Shown here piece after piece: positions 1 to 13,681 of a DNA stretch of 64,000 nt. Location of the stretch: contig NC_088295.1 in the NCBI RefSeq assembly GCF_032854445.1, forward strand, positions 79,266,028-79,330,027. Reading direction: 5' to 3'. Position numbers and translations under genes: made by a program. The notes beneath the pieces were generated by a model that made no database searches, was not told the origin of the DNA, and saw only the letters and a list, made by a program, of their open reading frames with translations. This stretch comes from Liolophura sinensis (Eukaryota > Mollusca > Polyplacophora > Chitonida > Chitonidae). The stretch's first letter is position 1; every line of letters begins with the position of its first letter.

Positions 1-2816
1 TTGAAAAATACGACGACACATTTGACTGAAGAAAGTCAAATACCCTTATTTATGCCGATGGGTCTCTGTCCGTTATGCCGATGGGTCTCTCCAAGCCAGC
101 GTTTGTCTGGCGAATATCTGTCCAGTGGGTCAGGTCAGGTCAATTACTATGGTCAGTTCAATCATCTTGGTAAAGCAATCCATCATGCATCGGCGAAATT
201 ATTTCAAGAACAGCTGCATGGATTAACCAGGGCATCTACCAAGACAACGCAATGGCGACTTCTTTTCTTTATAAATCCAGTGTTAAGAACCACAATCTAT
301 TGCCACACGTGATTGCTGACCTTGGGATTACAGTCTAGTCCGTTGATTTATTCTATGGTCCGTTACGCTGGCATCCATGAAACTTGGATGTCATTTTTAA
401 TCATTGTATCAACATTTAAAGAGAAGTAATTGGAAATGTTAACAGGGTGAACGGTTTGAGACGTGAGAAGAGCTTCAACATAAGCGTAAACGGATTTATT
501 TGTGTAAATTGAGATTGGTTTGTTTTTCCGGATGTGGCCTCCTCTGTGTGAAGATGACGTCATTACCCTGGTTTCAATGACCATAGTTAGGAACCGAGAG
601 GAGATGTTTAGCTTAGTTTACCATATCATGACTTGTATCCATACCAACAGTGATCAACTGGAGGTGCACTTCACCCGTCCGGCTACACACTTTCGCTTTT
701 ATTGGCATCGATTCGATTTGCAATTAGCCCAGACTAACACAAGGTTGAAGCATAATGGTGACAACCCCTGAGGCAGTAGCGTGAGGAGGTAAGACGTCTA
801 TCACATGACCAGCTCCGTTAACTGTGACACAGGGTATTCATAGCTCTGAATGGTGGACCTATATATAACTGGTTTATTTGTGTCCCCTCTTGTCTGCATT
901 TCGTGGTATCGATATGCGATATGAAAAGCTGTACAGCTACCTCGACTCATTTCCTACACCCATAACAATCAACACAGCGAGGCACCTCAATTTCGTGAGT
1001 TGTTCATTTATGTGTTACAGTGAGCGTGTTGCGATTCCTGTCGTGTGCTGGTCAAGAAAAATGACTATTAAAATATAACATCTTAGCGGTTATACACTTT
1101 TATAGTCAAGAGAGTCATAATGGAACAGGATTCTCCGTTTTATTACGGAAGTCGCATTGCTTGAACTTAGATACGGACACAAACATTTTTCGATCGTTCA
1201 ACATTTTTGTTCAGAGACTTTTCACGCAATCTGTAGATCACGCACATGTTTACGTGAATATAATCACACACTTGACGTGCATAATGCAGTTTTCTTGTGT
1301 GCGAGCAAATGCAAGAAGGCTTTGAATAAACATATGGTAAAATGTATCTCATTTACATATTTTAAAAACGGGTAAGTTTATAGTCATAGGTATGGCGTAA
1401 TCGAATCTAATTCAAATCAAAGTATATACGTAAGAATATACGTGAGAAGGTATATTGCATGTAGGTATACCGGTAATGGCAAAGTGCAGTGGTTATCTCA
1501 AAGATCATTAAATTTGAAATTTGACCAGGTAGAATGATAACAACGAAGTAGAAAAATAAAGTAATAAATAAATGTCAACATGCAGTATAAAGGCAAAACA
1601 TTTTGAACCTGAAATTTTCTCACGGGTCATTAAATCTGGTGTTCGTGGCGGCGTGATTTCTTAGCACTCTTGATTGCACGCACCCAATTGAAAATATAGT
1701 AACTAATTATATGAAAGGCTTGCGAATACGAGAAAACCTCCAGGGATAGTGAGCAACGTCAGAATGCTGACCAAGCTAGGAATTCCCAGTTTTAAACACC
1801 CAACCAAAACATTGGAATTTCGCTTGATTACACATTTTGGATTAAACGACACCTTAGTGTTTTACTAGGTTTCCGGTTCTTTACCATCAAGAGCGAATTA
1901 TTTTTGAGTCTGACGAAAACAGAGAGCTCATTGCATACGGGAGATGATGACCGCGTTTTATGGTTGAACTTACCCAGATACTTTCATTTTTACAGAGGAA
2001 TTACTAACGTACATACAGAGAACGTTAACTGGTCCTTTCATATCTTTTCAAACACATTCCTATAGCTATTTATACGTCGCTATTGTGCTCGCCGTTTCAG
2101 TTTCCCTTGTATTTAATGGCATGAACAATTGTTTTATGTCGTTGTCATGGGCTAACGCGCAACTAGTTGAATAGACAGGTACCATTGATAGCGCTATCTG
2201 CTAAGGCATTTCTCCCAGTCACTGGCAATATGGCATTCACAGTGTGATAAATAATTTAGTCGCTGATAATATCCCACACACAAATTGAGTACAGATTGGA
2301 AATGTCAAGTGTTTTACACACACAAGTTGTCGCGCATACCTATAGTACAGAAAATAGACTGTACATCACAGCTTAATTGACATCGCACCTTGCCAATTGA
2401 GTACTAATCATGGACTCACCTCGGGCTCTTATCGCCAATCGGTGTGCACTGACATCGTTACGGCGCAAATTGCTGATCTTCACCCCTGGGGATGATAGCC
2501 ATGTGAAATAAAATCGCTTTCTTGTCGGATTTTGAGGAAATACTAATCCATTTATCCAGACACCCTACATTGCAAGACTGCCTGTGGAAATGGATAGCAG
2601 AGTAAATCATTGGTGTGGAAAACCGACCACATTATTTTTAATTTTAATCACGAAATAAACTTATATTCTGTGCAACTGATGAAACTGTACAATATTTATA
2701 TTTGTTAACAATTTTGTTTTTAGTTATCTTAATCGAATTTTTTTATTTGATTGGAGTTAACACCGTAAACAAGATGTTTTCAAATCTTTGACGGCGGTCA
2801 AGTTTAAAGAAACCGG
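1..2816. other. Non-coding stretch, no gene recognised
   Basis: Only short open frames (about 100 codons or fewer) with no recognisable motif occur here. No tandem repeat or SINE fragment was noticed. The frame entering at base 1 has no features suggesting an exon. Confidence 0.5.
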
Positions 2817-3543
2817 AGGCCCTTGAGAAGACCACCGACCTTCTCCTGCAGGCTTTCTGGAAGAGGCTTTGTTTATGGCCTTAGATTGACGAAGATGCCC
2901 ATTTGAAACAGCAGATTGTCAATGGTTTCACAGAAGATAAGCGGACAAAGTTACAAGATATTCTGGGGATAATCCCAGTAGATCCTGTTGTTCCTGATAC
3001 AAATTTCTATGGCTGGCTAATATTAAAGACAAGTCTGGTGTGATTAAATTAATTCCCTGAAATGAAAAAGGTTAAGCTGATTTGAGTGAACTTTGGAGGG
3101 CTGGCAGACAAAGATTAACCATGTGAATGGGGTTTATTTACGCCACGTTGAAGAGGCAGTGCACAGATTGAAACACGTGTAGTACCTTGTTTCTTTTGTG
3201 AATACGCCGGGGTCGTTGGCAATATCTCTTACAGAGTTTAATAAGCTATCGGACAAGCTTAACATCTGAAACCAATTTGAGGTCAGGTCAGAAGTACATA
3301 CATGGTACAAAACGTTCTTGAAAGTGAGGCACCATGTTGCTCATCTTCTGTCGCTGTTCTCGGGTTGATTTGCGAGTAAAACTATAAGATTTCTTGTCCT
3401 TTGTCAGATGACTGACAGTGATAACATCCCTGACCTCCAGAAATGGGAAATTGCCAATTTAAGCTCTACAGCTGCTGGCAAATCTGTGACAGAACCACTG
3501 TCTTGCTGGAATCTTTATGCTCATCTCTTTTTGGATTGCCAGT
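2817..3543 (+). pseudogene. Decayed coding sequence of unknown family
   Basis: This stretch reads as a broken protein-coding sequence. From about 2817 one frame runs some 80 codons (including the phrase DEDAHLKQQIVNGFTEDKR) with one internal TAG at 2881. It then shifts by one base near 3015 and continues for a further 15 or so codons to a TGA. From about 3105 to the terminal TAG at 3541 a single frame holds about 145 codons interrupted by only three stops (one TAG, two TGA), with a plausible ending that includes MTDSDNIPDLQKWEIANLSS. Stop density is far below chance for this AT-rich DNA and the amino-acid composition is ordinary and soluble. There is no ATG-led intact frame. I do not recognise the family. 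A retrotransposon- or transposon-derived protein or a processed pseudogene are both possible. No TIR, poly(A) tail or target-site duplication was seen. Confidence 0.45.
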
Positions 3544-6500
3544 AGCTACAACTTTCACTAAAGTCCAATATTTCCGTAAAAATCTCCACTTAATGTAGTA
3601 AAGTGACTAAATAGGCCAAATTTCGAAAATCTCTAATGTATTTTTGTACCATTAGTTTACATCAAAATAATTTAATTTTCCTGACTTTACGTTTGTAAGG
3701 CGCAATCCGCTAGGTCAAATTTATGCAACTTTATTTTATAACTTTAAATTTATTTATACAACTCTTTCTCAGAACAAAACTGAAAGAGACTGAAGACACA
3801 TCACGTAAAATGACAAACAGAACACTGTAAATATATCCATTTTTGTGTGTACTATCTTCACATTCACAAACAGGGGCATCAGTACAAATTGTGCGGATAG
3901 TCAAGGAATAACCACTGTTAAACACTCCTGTCTACCACAGTGTGATCGCACGGTGGCACAGACACGGACAGTCCTGCTGAGTGACGTCGCCAAAACAAGC
4001 CTACTTTCCTACTGATGTCTAAAGTGCACACTGTTGCTCTTGGATATCTAGTAAGATTTAAATCGTTCTACATTTTCTGTATACCTACATTTCCTCAGAT
4101 TACACAGTCTAAATGTCAAGCTATTCGCGATTTTTAAACGCCAATAAACCTTAAAAATATTACATGAAATCCTTAAATAACTGTGTGAATTAACATTTAA
4201 CATGGAAAAATCTCAGGCCTACCCATGCAACCGTCAAATTAAGACGGTAAATTGTAATTACCAGACTAAAGGCTCGAGGAGTAAGTGTTCCGTGTGATGT
4301 ATTAACAACATGTCTGGGCGCTGTGTTTAGGCCAGGGGCCTGGACAGCGTGTATGTGATAATACCTTGCCTCAGGTAGACTCGGACTAAGAGCTGTCACT
4401 AACAGACACCCCCCACTGAGACTGAGTCAGTTGTGATCCAAATACACGTTCAGCTAAGGTGTAAGAAATGTTTCCCCACTGCCATTCTCTTGAGGGCCCC
4501 AAATGTGAGAACAACAGTAAAGCTCCATTTCACATTTGTTGTCCAGCCAGGCAATTTGCATGAAGAAATTTTGCTGTTTACTCACCAGGGAAAGCAATTT
4601 AGTTATTTTATGCATCAACACAGATGCCACGTGATTTAACCTTTATTGTTTTAAGGTGAGCTTAGCAGTGTTATTTGATTGTGTTAATTCAATATTTCAT
4701 TCGATCTTCTGTGTTGGATGTTTAATCATGTTCCTGAGTTTGCATGTTCCTGGTTCCTGAGTTTGCACTTGAAAGTTAGTTCGTCATATTCTAGACGATG
4801 GAAGATTGTCTATTCTCGATTGGACTGTTCAGGAGATTAAAAACCAGCACCGGATTCCAAAGTGGAACGCGGACTAGCACGCAGTACATTCTTCACATTT
4901 GGATAAGCTAAGCTATTTCTGTTTAGAGCTGTGCAGCCATTGAGCTCTGTAGAACGGCAGCTGTCTGTGTGTGTGGCCTTGTGAAGGGAAGTTTTCCGTT
5001 GTGTGGCCACAAGGATCCAGTTGATCAATCTCCACTTAGTGCGCAGCCTGCTGATTATCGCTGTTCACGCCAAACGCTTGATCTATCACAGTCTCGTGGA
5101 ATCAGCCAGTGATTTCGACTCACCCGGCACATCGTCGTTTATGCAGTGGATTACCGTTGCCTTCTAAAAGCCCAGAACGAGCACAGGGTGTCGTTAAATA
5201 GTGATATGTACAATTCAGAACTTGCCCGGATAGGCTTTGAGAATAATAGAAATGTTGATTCCGAGTAGGACAGTTCCTCCCGTCCATCTCTAACGAGCGT
5301 AACATCGCTGGTTAATTCAACTGATGTAATGGGCATCGGGCATATACTCAGCTGTCACATCAATCTATAATATATCAATATTTCATGAGAGGTGTCAGAC
5401 ATTCTTCTGTTGACCTATGACTCATTATCCACACTGGGCTTAATACTCTGCGTCTGTCGGCTTAGAATACAGTCAGCTGTCAAGAGACCACTGCATCACT
5501 AACACTAAGTTTTGGTTGGAGGACACCCTGGAGGTGTGCATCCACTCCGACACACTCTTGTAAACATGTCATTTTTCACAGAAATGCAACATATGATGCC
5601 TTAATGTGTCTGTATTCGTGGTAAGATACATGATTCTTGTATATTGGTAGGTGTTATTTAGAATGTACATTTGAAGTAACGGTACCATAACGATAATACT
5701 ATTAATGTCATTCTTGCATTCCAACATTTCACGAAGTGTCCCTTAGGAATTTCTTTAGAAATAAAGTTGGCCTAGAAACACATGAAAATACATTAACGTT
5801 TCGAACACGACGTTTGTTGAATTTTAAAATTTTGCGTAGCGCAATTCTAGATTGCTTTAAAAAAGTTGCAGGGGCACCTGTATTGTTCTAAAATATGTCG
5901 CCTCTTTATCACGGCATTTGCGATATAATGAATACTGAGTTATAGAAAATTTGGTATTCCCGTCCATAGCTTCAAATTAACACAATACTGGTATGACATA
6001 GCGGAGGCGATACTAAAATTCGTAACATGTATAAAGAAAAACAAGTGTTCTCTTTCTATTGCCTGATACATACTTTATTTCGGAGCTTTATTAATTTCCC
6101 TGGCCCTAGGTACAAGCACGTAAGAAACATTGAAAGGAGAACGTAGGCTGTACCCATAAAGCTTTTACGAGAACGTAATTGACAGACTTAAGATGATCTG
6201 CATTATCTACATAATGAATACAATCGTACTAATACTTTTCACTGTCTATTTCGGGACACAGGTTTGCTATGTAGGATTTCGTGTCGTATCACATCTCAAA
6301 ATATCACATATAGTAAAGACGAAGGGTCCGTGCCATACTGAATGGGCTTTCTTTCTACTGCAACGCACCCACACAAAAAATCAGGTGTTGGCCGTTATCT
6401 AGTTTTACTGCCAACGGAATCGTTCAGGGAAAATGGATATGGCTGAAGAATCCATTGAACATCCAACAGGGACCCGCACGAGTGGGGCCAATGTATGGAT

Positions 6501-7125
6501 TCTATTGTGGTTGGCAAGCTAAATTCAAAACTCTGATTTGTTTGATAAATGGTGTATCGGGACAGGAGAGCTTCCAGGCAGTCCGAACAACCGAATTCAA
6601 CAGCGATTCATCACATCAAAGTACTCAAAGGTAATTGAATTCGTTAAGCCACCTCTTAGTAATCGATGAAAAATTACACTAAGCCGTCATATAAAATCAT
6701 GTCTTTAGAGGAATAATCAATGGACAAGACTACTGACTCTATCATCCGTCTACAATGCGTGTCTGACCACATCATGATATATCAATCATAATATTATGAT
6801 AGCATCATCATCACTTCCCAGTCCATTTTGGCATCACCTCCCGGCATGGTGCTAATGGAGATGTACACCCATTTAGATTTACCCGCTTTTGCTGCATAGT
6901 TTTAGCTGCGGTCGCTTTAAATCAGACCTTAATGATCCCTAGGGCAAGTCATATCTAAAATTGTATGATCACTATTTCACAAAATTGTCTACAAATTGCG
7001 AAAGAGAAAGACTGAATAGTTCTCATGTTTATCATCTACTTTACAAACACGTTGGTTTTTGACCTGAAAAAAATCAATCTTCAGCTCAGATACAACTGAA
7101 CTGACATATGACGTCCTGATTTATT
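3544..7125. other. Non-coding stretch, no gene recognised
   Basis: Scattered open frames of 60-70 codons on both strands carry no motif. A small direct repeat around TTCCTGAGTTTGCA occurs at about 4730-4770. Nothing else stood out. Confidence 0.45.
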
Positions 7126-7393
7126 CGGGAGCGGTAGATCCAGGGTCAATCCTCAGTCGGGTCATACCTTAGGCCTTAAAAAAGGTAAATGTAGTTTCCA
7201 CGCTTGGCGCGCAGCATTAATGGGAAACCTCTTACCACAGGCAATGTAAGCTGCCCTATCCAGCCATTATACTGATACGGGGCAACCACTGTTGACACGC
7301 GTTGCACTATCCCCTAAATGCTGAACGTCAAGTGATGAGGCTAGAACGTCCTCTTTTAAGGTCTTAGGATTGACCCTGGATCTACCGCACCCG
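7126..7393. mobile_element. MITE-like element with terminal inverted repeats
   Basis: The left end carries GCGGTAGATCCAGGGTCAAT (7131-7150). The right end carries its reverse complement up to about 7389. The match continues imperfectly to a TTAGGCCTTAAAA / TTTTAAGGTCTTAGG pair, giving arms of roughly 30-45 bp around an internal region of about 190 bp with no open frame. Length (about 268 bp) and structure fit a non-autonomous DNA transposon. I could not define a clean target-site duplication, so the exact ends and superfamily are open. Confidence 0.65.
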
Positions 7394-8050
7394 AAGAGGA
7401 CACTATACCACGTGAACCATCACGTCATTGAGTGGTGGCTTTAAATTATTGGTGAACTCTTAAGTTACTTTGTGTTTTCAGTCTGACCACGGAACTTGCA
7501 CTTCACACTTTGTAACCGAAATAAACTCATTAGCTGGTTATAATTTTCATCAGGTAATATCCTTATTGGTATTGTAAAAACCGTGTCAGCTGCGCTTTAA
7601 CAAATGCTGTGGAATCCAGTGTTTACTCATTCCTCTGTCTAGTGAACAAGTAAATTTAGCTCACGAAAGGTTATCAGCAGAAAGTCCTGGACTTCTTAGG
7701 GACTCGCCTCAAAGCTCTCAGTATTCCGAGACTTACGGCAGCTGAGAAAAGACACGTTGTTGTTGTTAATTTTGTTTGGAGACGATGCTGTGGTGAAACG
7801 CCCAAACAGTTGATAGTCAAGTGAAGAGGCCGTAAGCCTAACCTCAGTCCAACCTGTCTACTTGACTGCCCCTGAGGAATCATCAGACGCTATGTTGTTA
7901 CAAACATGAACTACAGCTGCATATGCCTGGCTGAACAGCTGCTGTGAACACCTTAACTAGCTAGCCCAGCTCTTAGGTGGTATAAACTGGTCGCCAGTCT
8001 TCTACCCTTGTAAACTGTGATGTGCTCCATATGTTACTGTAAAACGACTC

Positions 8051-8241
8051 TGGGGTCAATTCCACGAAGTAATTTCTGACTTAAGTCAACGTATGAAACT
8101 TCGATATGACGTAATAAGGCCCACGAAGTTAAAGGCACATTTGTTACAGGTCTTCCCAGTTTTAACTCGCGAGATCCCAAAATGAGCATTGAAGCTAAAT
8201 GTCACATTTTGACGTAAGTCAGAACTGGCTTTGTGACACGT
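8051..8241. mobile_element. Diverged MITE-like inverted-repeat element
   Basis: The left end contains CCACGAAGTAATTTCTGACT, followed by a TTAAGTC block (8062-8088). The right end contains GACGTAAGTCAGAACTGGCT and TTGTGACA (8211-8238), which is approximately its reverse complement. An internal CCCACGAAGTT repeats the end motif. Elements opening with a GGGGTCAATTCCACGAAG-type end are common in invertebrate and fish genomes as short inverted-repeat transposons (general knowledge). There is no coding capacity. Confidence 0.5.
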
Positions 8242-8489
8242 TCTTTACTTCTTTCTGTGCTTCATACAGACAACTTTCTATCTCCAGATACATGGCTAAA
8301 TTAAAATACAATACACTCCAGTCCTATTGCATTCGATAACCACACAGCACATAAAACGACGACCAAAAAGCAATACTGTACAATTTAACGTTCACACTCG
8401 TACTTACACCATCACAAGAAGTGCAAGTGCAGTAAAAATGCATTTGGTTATTATACATGGATCATGTATTGTTTTAGTTTACGGTGATA

Positions 8490-8613
8490 CAATAAATAAT
8501 TTCATAAATAAATAAATAAATAAATTCTTAAGTAAAAAAATAAATTCACCAAATAAATAAATAAATTCTTAAGTAAATAAATAAATTCATAAATAAATAT
8601 ATAAATTAAAAAA
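8490..8613. repeat. (AAAT)n-rich simple sequence
   Basis: Runs of AAATAAATAAAT are interspersed with TTCTTAAGT and TTCATAAAT spacers. This could be the remains of a retroelement 3' tail or an independent microsatellite. Confidence 0.8.
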
Positions 8614-9662
8614 ATGTGCACGGTATGTGATTAATGCATGCGTTCTCTAGAGCTATATATTGTCAAGACATTTCTCAAGCGTAGTCCTATCCTTTAACAT
8701 TTACATGTATTTCCTAAAGAGTGGATCACCGAGTGTACCGAACTCAGGGTTAAAGAGAGCCGTGAATCTTTCCCTCGCCAAGGAACACCTCCTGTATGAA
8801 GGATTTGTCGGATGTAATGACAAGCTTTATTGAAAAATTCTTATTGTGATATGACGTTATCTTGGAAAATCTCCACGCACAGTTGATTGATTGTAAAGCG
8901 GAAACACCATGGCGTGTAGTCATCGCTATTCCAGTTACGCCATCCAACCAAGGCATTTAAATGCATAAGGATTAAGTAAGGAATAACGTATTTTCTAGAG
9001 AGGATTGCGACAGATTTACATATAGATGAGGTAAAAGAAGTGTTTGTGCAACGCCTGCCTGTGGTTTGTCAATATAGCCAATAACATAATGAATCCCAGC
9101 TGTGTAGAGGCATCGGGAACACGTGTGTTTGACTTGCAAGGCAGCAACTAAGCACTGATATACTGTGTATACAGGTAGTATGCCTTCTGTATGTATTAAC
9201 GTATTTGCAATAACTCTGGCCAACAACAGTCTGACAACTAAGGCTTTAAAATGCTTGGTTTTTCATTTCGTTTTGCCCTACAGCTTTGCACACAAGTATA
9301 CGAGTAATGCTGAGTAACATGAACCTGCATATCATTATGATGAAATAAAACATGCTGGTGGATAAAACCCTGATGGCTGTGTGTATACATTAACGTTTGT
9401 TATTCTGTATGATTGTAGATATAACTGAACATAGTTGAAACATACCATATATATAACTGAATAAAACGACACGAAATAATCTGAAATGTTAATTTTTTCT
9501 ACGTCGAAAAAAAGGAATGTATCATTTGCATATTAAAAACACTGCAGTTTTTGCTTTGCATGACTGAAAAACAGCCACGTGTGTTGCATACATCACACAT
9601 CATTCATGGCACATCACACCACGCTTTGATACAATACATCATACATATAATATTGCAACACA

Positions 9663-10605
9663 TCGTGTATCACATCTTTGATAACACACCACAATCACAC
9701 ATCATGCCGTACATAGCACATTATGCAAAACACCATACACAGCACATTGTGTTTCACACCTTTGATAGCACACCACAATCACACATCATGCTGTACATCG
9801 CACATTATGCAAAACACCCTACACAACACATCGTGTTTCACATCTTTGATAACACACCACAATCACACATCATGCTGTACATCGCACATTATGCAAAACA
9901 CCCTACACAACACATCGTGTTTCACACCTTTGATGACACACCACAATCACACATCATGCCGTACATAGCACATTATGCAAAACACCATACACAACACATC
10001 CTGTTTCACACTTTTGATGACACACCACAATCACACATCATGCCGTATATAACACATTATGCAAAACACCATACACAACACATCCTGTTTCACACTTTTG
10101 ATGACACACCACAATCACACATCATGCCGTACATAGCACATTATGCAAAACACCCTACACTACACATCGTGTTTCACACCTTTGATGACACACCACAATC
10201 ACACATCATGCCGTACATCGCACATTATGCAAAACACCCTACACAACACATCGTGTTTCACACCTTTGATGACACACCACAATCACACACCATGCCGTAC
10301 ATAACACATTATGCAAAACACCATACACAACACATTGTGTTTCACACCTTTGATGACACACCACAATCACACATCATGCCGTACATCGCACATTATGCAA
10401 GACACCCTACACAACACATTGTGTTTCACACCTTTGATGACACACCACAATCACACATCATGCCGTTCATAACACATTATGCAAAACACCATACACAACA
10501 CATTGTGTTTCACACCTTTGATGACACACCACAATCACACATCATGCCGTACATCGCACATTATGCAAGACACCATACACAACACATCGTGTATCACACC
10601 ATGCA
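9663..10605. repeat. 84-bp satellite array, 11 copies
   Basis: The anchor ACAATCACAC recurs at 9691, 9775, 9859, 9943, 10027, 10111, 10195, 10279, 10363, 10447 and 10531, an exact 84-bp spacing every time. Because 84 is divisible by three, the plus strand stays open across the array (378 codons from 9551) with a 28-residue period. Differences between copies include many replacements (His/Pro, Val/Leu, Asn/Ser/Asp) as well as silent changes, and there is no signal peptide or family motif. I therefore call it a satellite rather than a gene. Degenerate CATCACACC-type sequence flanks it on both sides (about 9590 and 10600-10740). Confidence 0.85.
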
Positions 10606-10987
10606 TTACACACCATACATCAGACACCATACATCACAGATCATGCAACACACTATACGTTGCACACCATACATAACGCATTATTAATCACACACTACAT
10701 TACACTTTACATCACATACCACCACCATAAATCACACCACCGCTACGAACCCTGTCTGTAAACATTGTATTATATATATATTTTTTTTATTTGTCAGTGT
10801 TTGACCTACATGTTCTCTCTGTACATAGCGTATACATTCTGGAAATATGTATCGTTGTTATGGACATGTCTGCGATCAAACCACTTAGAATTTTCTTTTA
10901 CGTTAGTCTATAAAAATGAGCGACGGAGTTGTGAAGCTTGCAGTCATTCATTCAAGTCCACTTGTCTCTTTGTGTCATTAGGTATAT

Positions 10988-11076
10988 TTCATCCCAGTTT
11001 CCCTTTCGCCACGATATGGCTGAAATATTGCCGATGTGGCGTTAAGCCATAATCATTCATTCATTCATTCATTCAT
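10988..11076 (+). mobile_element. SINE-type 3' end with (ATTC)n tail
   Basis: The block contains CGATATGGCTGAAATATTGC, then GATGTGGCGTTAAGCCATAA, ending in a run of ATTC repeats (11048-11076). This is the style of a retroposon 3' end very common in molluscan DNA (recollection, not searched). The 5' half is not evident. A diverged second copy lies at 32760-32818. Confidence 0.6.
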
Positions 11077-11360
11077 CCCCAGTTTCCGAGGAAACATACA
11101 TTGACAGCTCGGCATCATGGACGCTACTCTCAACCCGTCCGCTCTGAGAAGTTACACACAGGCAGTAGGGGAAAAATCACCCATCGGACTATCATCCTTA
11201 GACTGAGGAATTCATCTTCACCGTGGATTCTGTATTTATGTGGACTGACTCGCCTTTGGAATCCTGTATATTCCATCCGTATTTGGACACTGTAAAATAC
11301 ACCCAAGCGTCTTCGTGTTTCTTTTGTTTGATCTTGTGTAAGGCGAACTTGTGTAAGTAT

Positions 11361-11925
11361 CCCACACATAAAACATTATCCATTACACCCTATATCACAC
11401 ATCGTATATCACGCATTATACATCACATCACACATCCCACATCATACATTACACCATACATAAAACATTATCCATTACATCTATATCACACATCATGTAT
11501 CACGCATTATACATCATACCACACATCACACATCATACATTACACCACACATGAAACATTATCAATTACACCCTATATCACACATCATATATCACGCAAT
11601 ATACATCACACCACACATCACACATCATACATTACACCATACATAATACATTATCCATTACACCCTATATCACACATCATATATCACGCATTGTACATCA
11701 TACCACACATCACACATCATACATTACACGATACATAACACATTATACCTACATTACACCCTATATCACACACCATATATCTACCATTATACATCACACG
11801 ACACATCACACATCATACATTACACCATACATAACATATTATACATTACACCATATATCAACCATTATATATCACACCACACACCACACATCATACTTTA
11901 CACCATACAAAACGCACCATTTATC
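11361..11925. repeat. About 92-bp A/C-rich satellite, about 6 copies
   Basis: The anchor CATACATTACAC recurs at 11443, 11534, 11626, 11718 and 11814 (spacings 91, 92, 92 and 96 bp). Units are built from CACATCAT, CATTACACC and CATTATCC words, similar to the 84-bp array 0.8 kb upstream. The open frame over 11223-11738 is a by-product of the composition. Confidence 0.8.
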
Positions 11926-13518
11926 CTCGATCGTCAGGCCACACTTTCCGTCACCATAGGTTACTTCCAGGTGGGTAACACTTACAGATTTCAGGTTATC
12001 TGGTCGTTAGTATGGTGTAATGCAAACGGTATGGTGTAATGGACATAGGCAACAGCTTTCCTGGAGATCAGAGAGGCCTTATCTGATTGCGCCGTAGATC
12101 GGTGTCATTAAGATAGAAGCTTGATAGCTGAAGGGCAATATATCCGGAAGCTGAACACGTGTAGTCCGACGCAGTCAAAACTGCTGTATCGTCGTTAGTG
12201 TAGATGGAGAGGTTTGATGTAAGTAAATGGAGGGGTCTTAGGTAACGATTTAGATCGATACATAACCATATCGTTTGTAGATCTGAGTCTGACTACATAC
12301 TGACGCCATACGCCTTATAAAGGTAACTATCAAAAGCGCAGGTCTTTCGCCAATCACGAAACATACATTACACTCTCAACAATACCCGGGTCTTCAACAG
12401 TTGCCCAATTCGGAGGTCGGCGGTCAATCGATACCGTTATCTGATGAGCTCATCATCGACCAAGTTAAAGCGCTGTTATCTAACCTTTAGAAAAAGGTGT
12501 CGTGTTTGGAGTCATTCAATGTTTGAAGGAAATCTGTCGAAATCCCTTGGAAATGATATCCGTTTGCTGCCTGATTAATTAATTTGTGGCGTATTGATTG
12601 AAGTCATAGCTGAGGAATCTTGGTGCCACATCCACGCAGAACGCCTGAGAGATCAAAGAGATTTATGTCTAGATAATATCCACACTCTGAGACTAGCTCT
12701 CAGAATTTGGAGCTTTTCATAAAGGAAGCAGATGTATTTAACTAGTTGCCTAATTGCAGTGGACAGCTCGTCTCTGGCCTCGGTCATTATTAAGGTTTCT
12801 TAGTCACTAACCAATTTCATACCGCGAAGGCCATATATCATAATGAGCACACCATAACAGGGGCAAGCTATTTACATATATATTGCTACCAGTACATCCA
12901 TTGTAGCTGAGCAGAACTTAAAACTGATGTACTACTTTACTCCGCGATGATATATTTGCGGTGTTCAATAAAAAAGGCATTATATCTCTGAGGTTATGAA
13001 GGAATATATAACATTTAATAGATTACCTGGAATAAGGTAGCCTTTTACTTGCCTCATGGCACGGTGTCGATAATAACATTGAGTATTTTTTTTTTTTTTT
13101 ACCCACACACTTTGGGTAATACCCTTATGGGTGACGGTGTGGTAAAGCGACCACTGCACACGATTAATGGAAATTCGATTATGGATTCAATGTGACAGGT
13201 TCAAGCAGCACGTGTCTTGCAGATACCAATGTAGTCAGTCGTATACAGGTGCATCAAGGTTAGCCCTGGTGCGGTAGCTTTAGATAGAAACACTGAGTTT
13301 TGTGACATTTTTCGGAGCCGTGTATAACAAAATACGGGCTTGTGTTTTGCTTTCATACTAGATCATTGACAAAAAGATGCAGTAGTTGCTAAGCGGTGAC
13401 GTCTATGTGGTAGTCAGGCGTATAACATGTCGTTGATCTGACTGGAATTAACTATTTACGTACACTGTTTTGTTGCAACACAGTAATGATATGCTGAAGT
13501 GTAGATTATACTGCCACA
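11926..13518. other. Presumed 5' flank of the GPCR gene
   Basis: No coding sequence was recognised. A poly(T) run lies at 13087-13103. No clear core promoter can be assigned. An in-frame TGA at about 13519 precedes the GPCR frame, so the coding region need not extend further upstream. Confidence 0.4.
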
Positions 13519-13681
13519 ATGAGTTGGCTGTCGATCGCAGCTGACGACCAGCAGAGCTGCCGCAAAGCCAGCGTGTAGGAGTAAGCCCATGGTATCGGGG
13601 CTGCGCGGACACTCCGCCTGCAAAGCACACCGCCTTCACCAGCCATGTATACGGGCGATCGCTCGCTACAATCATCGCAAT

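Noticed and set aside
9723-10676. Additional open frames inside the 84-bp array
   Set aside because: They are second-phase readings of the satellite and depend only on the repeat lacking stops in that phase.
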